A stretch of 64,000 bases of DNA, taken from contig NZ_UGIA01000001.1 of assembly GCF_900461455.1 (NCBI RefSeq), forward strand, positions 186,001 through 250,000, in the 5' to 3' direction. Below are positions 37,570 to 46,494 of the stretch, one piece after another. The notes under the pieces are model-generated. The model saw nothing but the letters and a program-made list of their open reading frames with translations, had not been told where the DNA came from and did not search any database. The stretch comes from Helicobacter acinonychis. GTDB lineage: Bacteria > Campylobacterota > Campylobacteria > Campylobacterales > Helicobacteraceae. Made by a program: the position numbers and the translations under genes. Positions within the stretch are counted from its first letter, which is position 1, and each line of letters begins with the position of its first letter.

Positions 37570-39060
37570 GTGGGATTGTCAGCGTTAAGCCTTATTGTTC
37601 CTTTTAGCGTTATTTTAATGGTTTTTTTCACCAAACGAGTCGCGCTCTCTTTATTTATGGGCATTGCAATCAGCGCTGTTTTAATGCATTCTTTGCATCT
37701 TCCTCAACTCGTAGAATATATTTATCATAAAATCACTGCCGTTTTTTATACTTATGAGCCAGAAAAAGGGCTTCATTTCAATCTTTCCAACCTCTATGTT
37801 TTTGGGTTTTTAATCTTTTTAGGCGTTTTGAGTCAAGTGATTTTTAAATCCGGTAGCGTGCAAAACTTTGTCAAAAAAGCTAGAAAACACTCTAAAAACG
37901 CTAAAACCCCTGAATTTATCGCCTTTTTTTCAGGCATCATTATTTTTGTAGATGATTATTTTAACGCCCTGACCGTGGGGCAAATCTCAAAGTCTTTAAA
38001 CGACGCCCACAATTCCACGCGAGAGCGCTTGGCTTATATCATAGACTCCACTTCAGCGCCGGTGTGCTTGTTAGTCCCTATTTCTAGCTGGGGGGCTTAT
38101 ATTATGGGGATCATGAATAACGACAACTCGCCTTTATTGAAAGATGGTTTTTCGGTGCTTGTGCAAAGTTTAAGCAGTAATTATTATGCGATTTTTGCAC
38201 TCATTGCGGTGTTTCTCACCATTCTATGGCAAATCAACCTCCCTAGCATGAGGAAGTATCAAAACATAGGCGTGAAAGATTTTTATAGCGAGCAAGAAGA
38301 GGATTCTTCAAAACTAGCCCCCTTAAGCTTGTTACCTATTTCTATTGCTTTGTTGGTTGTGTCCATTTCCTCGTTGATTTTTTATACAGGAGTGGTTTTA
38401 AAAAACACCGATGCGAGCTTTTCGCTCTTTTATGGGGGGTTGTTTTCGCTCATTGTCACTTATCTTTTAGCTTACAAGTTTTTAGAAAAAGGAGGATTTT
38501 TTAAAATCGTATTGGAGGGCTTTAAGAGCATGGGATCAGCGATACTGGTCTTAACGCTCGCTTGGGCTATTGGGCCTGTGATTAGAGATGACGCTCAAAC
38601 GGGGCTTTACTTGGCTCAAGTAAGCAAGGAGTTTTTAAATAGTGGGGGGAATGCATATATGCCCTTAATCTTTTTTTTAATCTCTGGGTTTATCGCTTTT
38701 TCTACCGGCACGAGCTGGGGGGCGTTTGCAATCATGCTGCCCATCGGAGCGGGCATAGCTAGTGAAAGCGATATTATTTTAATCGTCTCAGCGATTCTTT
38801 CTGGGGCGGTTTATGGGGATCACACAAGCCCCATTTCTGATACGACTCTATTATCGGCTACTGGGGCGGGGTGTTCGGCACAAAGCCATTTTATCACGCA
38901 ACTCCCTTATGCGACTATTGCGATGCTTTGTAGCGTGGTGAGTTTGGTTATTGCAAGTTTTATGCATTCTCATTTGCTTGGGCTTTTAATCGGTGTGGCT
39001 TTGCTTGTAGGGGTGTTTTATCTTTTGAAAAAATTTTATGGTGAAAATCTAAAAGCTTAA
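37570..39060 (+). CDS. NhaC-type Na+/H+ antiporter family protein (HP0946-like)
   Basis: A 496-residue membrane protein with about 11-12 hydrophobic segments, starting at GTG. Family motifs are FFSGIIIFVDDYFNALTVGQ in the middle and STGTSWGAFAIMLPIG and GAVYGDHTSPISDTTLLSAT near the C-terminus; these match the NhaC/YqkI superfamily. The substrate could be Na+/H+ or an organic ion (some members carry malate/lactate or arginine). It stands alone after the tRNA cluster. Confidence 0.82.
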   Translation: MGLSALSLIVPFSVILMVFFTKRVALSLFMGIAISAVLMHSLHLPQLVEYIYHKITAVFYTYEPEKGLHFNLSNLYVFGFLIFLGVLSQVIFKSGSVQNFVKKARKHSKNAKTPEFIAFFSGIIIFVDDYFNALTVGQISKSLNDAHNSTRERLAYIIDSTSAPVCLLVPISSWGAYIMGIMNNDNSPLLKDGFSVLVQSLSSNYYAIFALIAVFLTILWQINLPSMRKYQNIGVKDFYSEQEEDSSKLAPLSLLPISIALLVVSISSLIFYTGVVLKNTDASFSLFYGGLFSLIVTYLLAYKFLEKGGFFKIVLEGFKSMGSAILVLTLAWAIGPVIRDDAQTGLYLAQVSKEFLNSGGNAYMPLIFFLISGFIAFSTGTSWGAFAIMLPIGAGIASESDIILIVSAILSGAVYGDHTSPISDTTLLSATGAGCSAQSHFITQLPYATIAMLCSVVSLVIASFMHSHLLGLLIGVALLVGVFYLLKKFYGENLKA

Positions 39061-39084
39061 ATTAGGCATTGATTTTAAAATTTG

Positions 39085-39247
39085 TAAAAAATGCTAAAAG
39101 CATTTTTTATAATCACATGCTAAAGAGCTTGCGTGAGCGAGTGGTAGTTTCTTAAGCGGTCTTCTTGGGTTAGGGGGATTTAGTTGGGGGTTAAGGGGGA
39201 GAATGATTTCAAAATACCCCCCTATTCCCTTAAAAAAATGAGTTTTA
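39085..39247 (-). repeat. Dispersed repeat, copy 3
   Basis: Reverse orientation, 24 bp after the antiporter stop. On the minus strand: G-rich arm, C-rich arm (ATTCTCCCCCTTAACCCCC), CTCGCTCACGCAAG with an imperfect stem, and AATGCTAAAAGCATT, so the last hairpin may also end the antiporter transcript. The rest of 39061-39494 is AT-rich with no gene. Confidence 0.85.
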
Positions 39248-39494
39248 TAATATATAATTATAAAAATTTAAAACCCCATTTTTGAAAAAATAATCAATTT
39301 AATTAATTCAAATAAGGTGAAAACCATCTATAATATCTATTATTTAAAAATACTCTGTGCATTTTCAAATCGTAACACCTTATTTTTAAAAAATCTATTT
39401 TTTGAGTTCCATCACAACTTATTAATCCATTTTAAGTTAAATTTCCTTATCAAAGATAAGGCTATATAAGGCTATATAAAGGAAGAACAATGGG

Positions 39495-39899
39495 GTGTTG
39501 CATTTAAGAAATAATGGATTTGGGGTGCTAATCAGTTTGGGGATTTTGTTGAGTGTTTTGAATGGCGATACTTTGGAGCGGTTTTCACACCCTTTAGTTT
39601 ATCCGGCTAGTGGTGGGATTATTGGGGTTGATATTCCTAAACAGGCGTTCTATAAGCGAGCGTTCGCTACTACGATGAAGTCGCTATTTGGTGAAAACTT
39701 GCTTTTGTTTGTCAAGTTAAAGCATTCCGTGTTGGACCAACACATAACAGCCCCTTTGGAGAGCCACCACCACCGTTCTTTTGCCAAAAAGTATGAAAAG
39801 GCGATCAATGGTTGTCAAAAATATATCCATATCAAATTGCCTCAAGGCGATAAGTTCCGATCAGGATCTTACATGGCGACTATGATCATATCTTTTTGA
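39495..39899 (+). CDS. Unknown secreted protein
   Basis: A 134-residue frame starting at GTG 39495 with AAAGGAAG upstream. An ATG at 39490 is in another frame and stops at once, so either GTG is the start or one base is extra. A signal-like segment (FGVLISLGILLSVLNG) precedes a mature part with DTLERFSHPLVYPASGGIIG and CQKYIHIKLPQGDKFRSGSY, ending in Phe. I do not recognise the family. It is bracketed by copies 3 and 4 of the dispersed repeat. Confidence 0.5.
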   Translation: MLHLRNNGFGVLISLGILLSVLNGDTLERFSHPLVYPASGGIIGVDIPKQAFYKRAFATTMKSLFGENLLLFVKLKHSVLDQHITAPLESHHHRSFAKKYEKAINGCQKYIHIKLPQGDKFRSGSYMATMIISF

Positions 39900-39944
39900 A
39901 AAGTAAAAGGCTTTGTCTTCAATGAAGCATTGATTATAAAAACT

Positions 39945-40104
39945 AAAATGCTCAAAAGCATTTTAAAATAAAATACTAAAGAGTTTGCGTGAGCAAGCGG
40001 TAGCTTATTAAAAAAGCGGTCTTCTTGGGTTAGGGGGATTTAGTTGGGGGTTAAGGGGGGGAATGATTTCAAAATACCCCCTATCCCCTTAAGAGAATGG
40101 GTTT
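39945..40104 (-). repeat. Dispersed repeat, copy 4
   Basis: Same orientation as copy 3. On the minus strand it reads AAGGGGATAGGGGG, a C-rich arm, GCTTGCTCACGCAAAC and a diverged end hairpin (ATGCTTTTGAGCAT). The remainder of 39900-40257 shows no gene; TAGAAT at 40219 is a likely -10 for the next gene. Confidence 0.85.
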
Positions 40105-40257
40105 AAAATAAAATTTAAAAAAATAATTTTTATAATGAAATAAAATCTAAAACAATAAAAATGATTTAGTTATTTATGTTCCATTCCCTAAAATCTATAC
40201 AAAATTTTTATTTTGCGCTAGAATGCGCGAAAAATAAAGATTAGGATTGATTGAAAA

Positions 40258-41031
40258 ATGAAAAAAATTTCATGCTTATTGCTTGCAATAAGTTTTTTAT
40301 TGGATTTTTTGAATGCCTCTAGCTTGTATGAACGGCTTGTTAATAAAGAAACGATCAGCGTTGGTACAGAGGGCATTTACCCCCCTTTCACTTACCATGA
40401 TAAAGAGGGTAAGCTCACCGGCTATGATGTGGAAGTGGCTAGGGAGCTGGCTAAAGAGCTTGGCGTGAAAATCAAATTCCACGAAACTTCATGGGATATT
40501 ATGCTTACGGGTCTAAAATCAGGGCGTTTTGATATGGTCGCTAATCAAGTGAGTTTGACGACTAAAAAACGCCAAGCGACTTTTGATAAAAGCTTGCCTT
40601 ATAGCTACTCAGGTACGATCATGCTGGTTAGAAAAGATGAAAATCGCATTAAAGACATTAAAGATATTAAAGGCTTGAGAGCGGCTAACACTTTAAGCTC
40701 CACTTATGGGGAAATCGCTTTCAAATACGACGCTCAAATCGTTTCAGTGGATTCTATGGCACAAGCGTTGTTATTGGTGGCGCAAAAACGAGCCGATTTG
40801 ACCTTAAATAGTTCTTTAGCCATTTTAAACTACCTTAACACCCATAAAAACAACCCCTTTAAAATCGCATGGGAATCCAAAGAAAAAGATGGGGGTGCTT
40901 CCTTTGTCATTAACAAACACCAAGAAAAAGCCTTGGAGCTTATCGACAAGGCGATGCAAAAATTGATAGATAAAGGGGTTTTGAAACGCTTGGGCGAACA
41001 ATTTTTTGGAAAAGATGTCAGCCAACCATAA
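40258..41031 (+). CDS. Amino-acid ABC transporter substrate-binding protein (HP0940-like)
   Basis: A 257-residue periplasmic protein with a signal peptide (ISCLLLAISFLLDFLNASS). The SBP-family-3 motif GIYPPFTYHDKEGKLTGYDV is followed by VEVARELAKELGVKIKF, DIMLTGLKSGRFDMVANQVS and a C-terminal IDKGVLKRLGEQFFGKD. The class binds polar amino acids; this subfamily is closest in pattern to cystine/glutamine binders, which I cannot separate by eye. It overlaps the permease gene start by about 17 bp. No ATPase gene is adjacent. Confidence 0.85.
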   Translation: MKKISCLLLAISFLLDFLNASSLYERLVNKETISVGTEGIYPPFTYHDKEGKLTGYDVEVARELAKELGVKIKFHETSWDIMLTGLKSGRFDMVANQVSLTTKKRQATFDKSLPYSYSGTIMLVRKDENRIKDIKDIKGLRAANTLSSTYGEIAFKYDAQIVSVDSMAQALLLVAQKRADLTLNSSLAILNYLNTHKNNPFKIAWESKEKDGGASFVINKHQEKALELIDKAMQKLIDKGVLKRLGEQFFGKDVSQP

Positions 41032-41728
41032 TTTGTCTTTGTTTTTTGAATCTTTAGATTTGAGCAAAGAGCGTTTGGAATTGTTATTAGAGGCTTTCTA
41101 CCCCATGCTAAAAGCCGCTTTTTGCATTTCTTTGCCTTTGGCGATCATCTCTTTTATTTTGGGCTTATGGCTCGCTATTGTGGTAGCTCTCATTAAGATC
41201 GCATCCCCTAAACGCCTTATTCATAGGGCTTTATTAGCGGGCGTGAATTTTTATGTGTCAATCATAAGAGGTACGCCTTTATTGGTCCAAATCGTGGTGG
41301 TGTTTTATGGTTTACCCGCCCTTGGGGTGTATATTGATCCAATCCCGGCAGGCATTATTGCGTTTTCGCTCAATGTGGGGGCATACGCTTCAGAGACTTT
41401 GAGGGCGAGTTTTCTTTCTATCCCTAAAGATCAATGGGATTCTAGCTTAAGTCTGGGTTTGAATTACTTGCAGACTTTTTGGCATGTCATCTTTTTTCAA
41501 GCGCTCAAAGTCGCCACGCCAAGCTTGAGTAACACTTTCATTAGCCTTTTTAAAGAAACTTCTTTGGCTTCTGTGGTTACTATCGCAGAGATTTTTAGAA
41601 TCGCGCAACAAAAAGCCAATGCAAGCTATGACTTTCTCCCTATTTACCTAGAAGCCGCTTTGATTTACTGGCTTTTTTGCTTGGCTTTAGAGAGGATTCA
41701 AAAGCATGTGGAGAAAATCTTAAATTAG
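41015..41728 (+). CDS. Amino-acid ABC transporter permease (HP0939-like)
   Basis: About 237 residues, with five hydrophobic segments. The EAA loop region (SLSLGLNYLQTFWHVIFFQA) and the HisM-type signature RGTPLLVQIVVVFYGLPALG are present. It forms the membrane channel for the upstream binding protein. ATG 41015 is preferred; an in-frame TTG at 41006 gives three more residues. The cognate ATPase must be elsewhere. Confidence 0.85.
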   Translation: MSANHNLSLFFESLDLSKERLELLLEAFYPMLKAAFCISLPLAIISFILGLWLAIVVALIKIASPKRLIHRALLAGVNFYVSIIRGTPLLVQIVVVFYGLPALGVYIDPIPAGIIAFSLNVGAYASETLRASFLSIPKDQWDSSLSLGLNYLQTFWHVIFFQALKVATPSLSNTFISLFKETSLASVVTIAEIFRIAQQKANASYDFLPIYLEAALIYWLFCLALERIQKHVEKILN

Positions 41729-41818
41729 TGCTGTAAATTGCCCAACCTTTAAAGACGATTTTTCTCCTTTCTTATGTATCTGGCATGAGATGCATTAAGG
41801 ACATTTTGAGCGCCTTAA

Positions 41819-42058
41819 TCAAGGCGTGTGCAACCCTACGACATTGCCTCCGGTGTTGTTACCATTAATGTTATTGGTCACATCGGAGTTGAGCGCTTGG
41901 GCTAATTCGTCTCTTTTAGTGCCGCCTGGGTTTTGGACATCTTGCATAACCTGTCCAAGCTGATAACCGACGGTGAAGAACCCTCCATCGTCTTCTGCAT
42001 AACTTACGCTAGCGCAAAGGGCTAGACTAAGAAACAGCGTTCTACTTTTCTTGATCAT
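41819..42058 (-). pseudogene. 3'-truncated duplicate of alpA
   Basis: This encodes the AlpA signal peptide and first mature residues (DDGGFFTVGYQLGQVMQDVQ...), then runs out of homology and stops after VVGLHTP. 239 bp (41834-42072) match 47827-48065 of the full alpA with one substitution seen by eye (Val for Ile in the signal peptide), no gaps, and both edges sharp. It is a recent partial copy, not an old paralogue. It is divergent from the FecA-type receptor. The upstream regions differ, so it may lack the alpA promoter. Confidence 0.85.
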
Positions 42059-42132
42059 CGTTTTCCTTGTCATAAGAAAATTTTAAGAATTTTATGTATA
42101 AAATTGCGCGTTATTAAATTTCTTTAGTTTTT

Positions 42133-42165
42133 ATTACCTACGACTGCCATTTGTGTTATCGTAAT
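42133..42165 (+). promoter_or_regulatory. Candidate operator upstream of the FecA-type gene
   Basis: Imperfect inverted half-sites ATTACCTA (42133-42140) and TATCGTAAT (42157-42165) lie upstream of a GATAAT -10-like box (42183-42188). The spacing is compatible with a NikR- or Fur-type dimer site, and H. pylori fecA3 is known to be NikR-repressed. No experimental motif score was possible. Confidence 0.3.
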
Positions 42166-42220
42166 TTTACTTAAGAAATTTAGATAATTTTTAAATCTCT
42201 CAAAATACAAGGAGTTTGCG

Positions 42221-44746
42221 TTGCGTAAAAAAGTTTTGTTGGCTTTAACTGCCAGTTTGATTTGCCAAGAGTCTTTGTTCGCTAAGGATAAAGACTACAC
42301 TTTAGGCAAGGTTTCTACCGTCGGGAAAAAGGATAAATCCGATTATTCTGGTCAGGTCAATTTGGGTTATAGTGGGATTACCGCTCCTAAAAGTTGGCAA
42401 GATGAAGAAGTGAAAAAATACACAGGAAGCCGCACGGTGATCTCTAATAAAGCGCTCACCCAACAAGCTAACCAAAGCATTGAAGAAGCCTTACAGAATG
42501 TCCCCGGTCTGCAAATTAGGAATGCAACAGGTGTAGGGGCTATGCCCACTATCCAAATCCGTGGCTTTGGAGCGGGGGGTTCAGGGCATAGCGATGCGAC
42601 GCTGATGTTGGTTAATGGTATTCCTGTGTATATGGCCCCCTACGCTCATATTGAGCTAGATATTTTCCCTGTTACCTTTCAAGCCATTGATCGCATTGAT
42701 GTGATCAAAGGTGGAGGTAGCGTGCAATATGGGCCTAACACTTATGGGGGTATTGTCAATATCATCACTAAGCCTATCCCTAATAAATGGGAAAGCCAAG
42801 CGGCTGAAAGGGTCACTTATTGGGCTAAAGCTAGAAATGCCGGATTTGCCGCTCCTCCTGATAAAACCGGTGATCCTTCTTTTATAAAGTCTTTAGGCAA
42901 TAACCTCCTCTATAACACTTATGTAAGAACTGGAGGGATGATCAATAAGCATGTGGGTATCCAAGCGCAAGCTAACTGGGTTAGAGGGCAAGGCTTTAGG
43001 GATAATAGCCCCTCTAATATTTCAAACTATTGGCTGGATGGGGTCTATGACATCAATGAAAACAATGGGATTAAAGCCTATTACCAATACTACGATTTTA
43101 GTATCGCTCAGCCTGGTTCACTCAGTGAGCAAGATTACAAAATGAATCGCTTTGCTAATTTACGCCCTCTCAACCAAAAAGGTGGGCGCTCACAACGCTT
43201 TGGGGCTGTGTATGAAAACCACTTTGGGGATTTAGACAGAGTGGGCGGGACTTTTAGCTTCACCTACTATGGGCAATTGATGACTAGGGACTTTCAAGTG
43301 AGCTCTAGTTATAATAGCGCTAACATGGTTACTTGTTTTAGCGAAGCGGCATGTAAAGCTGCAGGACTTCCGGCAGGGTATAACTTGGCTGTGCCTTATT
43401 ATGCCACTAACTACAATGGTTGGGCAGAAGTAGAAAACCCTGTGCGCTCCATTAATAACGCTTTTGAACCTAAAGTGAGTTTGGTCGTTAATACTGGGAA
43501 AGTCAAGCAAACCTTTATCATGGGCTTGCGTTTCATGACCACCACCTTTTTGCAACGCCAATACTTAAACACCAACGAATGCGCCACTAAACAAAGCGGT
43601 GAGGGAGCAGGTTTCTTGTGCGAGGGCGCTAATGTGATGAGCGGTTGGAAGCCCCATATCAAGCATGGCGTCTATAGAAACTGGAATGACTGGCGTAACA
43701 ATTACACAGCAGTCTATTTGAGCGATCGCATTGAAGCTTGGGACGGGCGCTTTTTCATCGTGCCTGGCTTGCGCTACGCTTTTGTGCAATACAACAACGA
43801 AAATGCGGCCGACTGGATGCAAATCCCTGAGAAGGATTTAAAAAAAATCAAGCACATGAACAATTGGATGCCATCAGCCAACATTGGCTTTATCCCTGTG
43901 CAGGGCGATCACAATGTGCTCACTTACTTTAACTACCAACGCTCTTTCGTCCCGCCTCAATTAGATATTTTGAGCTATGGAGGAGCGGAGTATTTCACCC
44001 AGCATTTTGATACTGTGGAAGCAGGAACGCGCTACACCTATAAAGATAAGTTTAGCTTTAATGCGGATTACTTTAGAATTTGGGCGCGTGATTTTGCCAC
44101 TGGGCAGTATTCTGTTTATACAAGCGGTCCTATGAAAGGTAATGTGCGCCCTGTTAATGGTTATTCTCAAGGCGTGGAGCTTGAATTGTATTACAGACCC
44201 ATTAGAGGGTTGCAATTCCATGCCGCCTTTAACTATATTGACACTCGTGTAACTAGCCATGGCCCTTTAACAGACTTGAATGGAGATGTGCTAAAAGGGA
44301 CTAGCTATAACAAACATTTCCCTTTTGTAAGCCCTTACCAATTCATTTTTGACGCTCGTTATAATTATCATAAAACCACCATTGGTATTTCTAGCTATTT
44401 TTATAGCCGCGCTTATAGTGGGATCAGCAACAGTGCAGCAGGAGGCTATTATGGGATGCAATACTATAGTGGAGGGAATAACTATGAAAGCGTTTCTAAT
44501 AGCGGTTACCAATGCGAAGCTTGGTGTATGACCCAACATGAAGGGCTTTTGCCTTGGTATTGGGTGTGGAATATCCAAGTGAGCCAAATTTTTTGGGAAA
44601 ACGGAAGACACAAAGTTATAGGAAGTTTGCAAGTCAATAATATCTTCAACATGAAGTATTATTTTACTGGGATTGGTTCTAGCCCTGCAGGCTTACAACC
44701 TGGACCTGGAAGATCGGTTACAGCGTATTTAAACTACACTTTCTAA
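42221..44746 (+). CDS. fecA3: FecA-type TonB-dependent receptor (FecA3-like)
   Basis: An 841-residue outer-membrane receptor starting at TTG behind AAGGAG. The signal peptide ends near FAKDKD. The plug domain has NVPGLQIRNATGVGAMPTIQ, then RIDVIKGGGSVQYGPNTYGG and IVNIITKPIP, close to the E. coli FecA pattern and unlike FrpB. The barrel ends AYLNYTF. Length fits H. pylori FecA3 (HP1400), implicated in nickel uptake, better than FecA1 or FecA2. It lies between the truncated alpA copy and alpB, not at its 26695 position as I recall it. The paralogue assignment is from length and pattern only. Confidence 0.7.
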   Translation: MRKKVLLALTASLICQESLFAKDKDYTLGKVSTVGKKDKSDYSGQVNLGYSGITAPKSWQDEEVKKYTGSRTVISNKALTQQANQSIEEALQNVPGLQIRNATGVGAMPTIQIRGFGAGGSGHSDATLMLVNGIPVYMAPYAHIELDIFPVTFQAIDRIDVIKGGGSVQYGPNTYGGIVNIITKPIPNKWESQAAERVTYWAKARNAGFAAPPDKTGDPSFIKSLGNNLLYNTYVRTGGMINKHVGIQAQANWVRGQGFRDNSPSNISNYWLDGVYDINENNGIKAYYQYYDFSIAQPGSLSEQDYKMNRFANLRPLNQKGGRSQRFGAVYENHFGDLDRVGGTFSFTYYGQLMTRDFQVSSSYNSANMVTCFSEAACKAAGLPAGYNLAVPYYATNYNGWAEVENPVRSINNAFEPKVSLVVNTGKVKQTFIMGLRFMTTTFLQRQYLNTNECATKQSGEGAGFLCEGANVMSGWKPHIKHGVYRNWNDWRNNYTAVYLSDRIEAWDGRFFIVPGLRYAFVQYNNENAADWMQIPEKDLKKIKHMNNWMPSANIGFIPVQGDHNVLTYFNYQRSFVPPQLDILSYGGAEYFTQHFDTVEAGTRYTYKDKFSFNADYFRIWARDFATGQYSVYTSGPMKGNVRPVNGYSQGVELELYYRPIRGLQFHAAFNYIDTRVTSHGPLTDLNGDVLKGTSYNKHFPFVSPYQFIFDARYNYHKTTIGISSYFYSRAYSGISNSAAGGYYGMQYYSGGNNYESVSNSGYQCEAWCMTQHEGLLPWYWVWNIQVSQIFWENGRHKVIGSLQVNNIFNMKYYFTGIGSSPAGLQPGPGRSVTAYLNYTF

Positions 44747-44976
44747 GGCTTTTAAAAAAAGGGGGGGATTATTTGCTATGATGGGTTACTGAATAAAAGT
44801 TTCTTTTTATAGCGGCTAAAACTCCAACAAAACCACTCCCATTAATCTGCACCACAATAACAAATAGAATAAGGAATTTTAAAAGTAGGGGGGATTTTAA
44901 AGTTAGATTTTTAAAGTGGGGGGTAAAAAGTAAAACCCAAAGCCAAAAGCTTTGAGCTTATAGGCCATAGGGCACA

Positions 44977-46428
44977 CTAGAAAGCGTAGCCATAGACCCA
45001 ATACACGCTATAAGGGCGGTAGTATTTCACTTCAGCACCACCAGATTTATAGTAAGTGTTGTAAATCGTAGGCACTTGCACACCGATTTCAATAGAGTGT
45101 TGGTTGTGGCTTTTCAAGTCTTTTTTCAAAATACCAAAGTTCATGCGTAAGCCCAAGTCAAACAAGAACTGGAATTTTGTCGGTGTAGGGCTACTGACAA
45201 GCTGAGGGTTATTCTTTAGTGTGGTGATATAAGTATCCCCAGCGAGTTGGATACCGCCAAAGAAGCCTGCGTTAAGACTCCTACTGCCAAAAGAACGGCT
45301 AAACACATTGTAGAGCACATCCACGCCCGCACCATAAGTGAGAAGATTGACCTGATTGTAAGTAGGGCCATTACCCACGCCTGCACCATTATAGCTGAAG
45401 AAACCATAGTAGCGCACGCCTACATTTTTATTTTCCCCATAGAATTTCTTATAACCGATTTTAGTGATAAACCCATTAAGCGCATTGACTTGAGAGCTGT
45501 TACCAGCGGCAAAATTCCCAAGCCAAGGGTTGGATTTAAGACCGTCATTCAAAGTAGTGACTTTTTTCAAAGTTTGCGAAGCGTTGCTGAACAGAGCGCT
45601 AATGAGAGGGCCGCTAAAGTTCGCCTGACTCACTCCAGCTAAAGCGGCTTGAGAAGTGTTGACGATGTTTTGGACTAAATTGGTGAAATCTTTCGCGCTC
45701 AAATCATTCCCAGCATTAGCAGAGTTGAAGACATGCTGCGCTAGAGCGGCTTCTAAAAACGACCCTGTGGATCCGCCTTCACCGCTTGGCCCTAAGATCG
45801 CTGAGGATTTAGCGATGACATCAGTGATCTGTGAAATCTGGCTGATATTGTTAAAAAGCCCTATCTGACTGCTATTGGCGTTCAAAAAGGAGTTCATGAA
45901 AGTCACATAGACACCAAGGGTGTTGAGCTGACTGATTTGGCTAGAAAGGTTTTCACTCGTGGTGTTGTTTAAGCCTTGAAACACCAGTTTGGAGAGGTTG
46001 CTTTGCTGTTGCAAAGAAGTAGCCAACATGCTTTTATAGAGTGCCAGGTTTTGTTGAGAGCCTCTCACGCAAGAGCCTCCATTACTATTGCTGTTACCAT
46101 TGGAGCATGCACTAGCGGATTCATTTTTTAAAGTAGGATATGCATCAATGAGAAGGGCTGATTGCCTCATGAAAAGATTGCCCAAAGTCCCTACGACATT
46201 GCCTCCTGTGCTTTCATAACTCGTGTTGGTGGTGGTGCTAGAGTTTAAAAGAGAGGCTAATTCTTCAGCCTTGATCTTACCCGGGTTGCTCACTTTCTGA
46301 ACGATCTCGCCTAGCTCATAACCAAAGGTCATAAAGCCCCCGTCTTCTTCAGCGCCCGCTTGATTGAAACTCAAGATCAACGCTAGGCTTAAGGGGGCTA
46401 AGAATCTTGCTTTTTTGGATTGTGTCAT
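44977..46428 (-). CDS. alpB: Outer-membrane adhesin AlpB (HopB)
   Basis: About 483 residues from ATG 46428 (MTQSKKARFLAPLSLALILS...). The in-frame ATGs further upstream (46473, 46443) lie in the alpA-alpB gap, and GGAAAA precedes 46428. Signal peptide, then AEEDGGFMTFGYELGEIVQK. The N-rich middle has one Cys pair (ACSNGN...SCVRGS), and the C-terminal Hop barrel (IGYKKFYGENKNVGVRYYG...) ends YWVYGYAF. AlpB with AlpA mediates laminin and tissue adhesion. It follows alpA on the same strand. Confidence 0.9.
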   Translation of the reverse strand: MTQSKKARFLAPLSLALILSFNQAGAEEDGGFMTFGYELGEIVQKVSNPGKIKAEELASLLNSSTTTNTSYESTGGNVVGTLGNLFMRQSALLIDAYPTLKNESASACSNGNSNSNGGSCVRGSQQNLALYKSMLATSLQQQSNLSKLVFQGLNNTTSENLSSQISQLNTLGVYVTFMNSFLNANSSQIGLFNNISQISQITDVIAKSSAILGPSGEGGSTGSFLEAALAQHVFNSANAGNDLSAKDFTNLVQNIVNTSQAALAGVSQANFSGPLISALFSNASQTLKKVTTLNDGLKSNPWLGNFAAGNSSQVNALNGFITKIGYKKFYGENKNVGVRYYGFFSYNGAGVGNGPTYNQVNLLTYGAGVDVLYNVFSRSFGSRSLNAGFFGGIQLAGDTYITTLKNNPQLVSSPTPTKFQFLFDLGLRMNFGILKKDLKSHNQHSIEIGVQVPTIYNTYYKSGGAEVKYYRPYSVYWVYGYAF

Positions 46429-46494
46429 TAAATTTTCCTTCATCGTTTTGAATGGCTTTAAATTTTGTTTCATGTTTGTCTAGTCCCTCCTTTC

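Noticed and set aside
42221-44746. FrpB-type receptor, as at the usual HP0915/0916 place beside alpB
   Set aside because: The plug sequence follows the FecA pattern (GGGSVQYGPNTYGG) and length fits FecA3.
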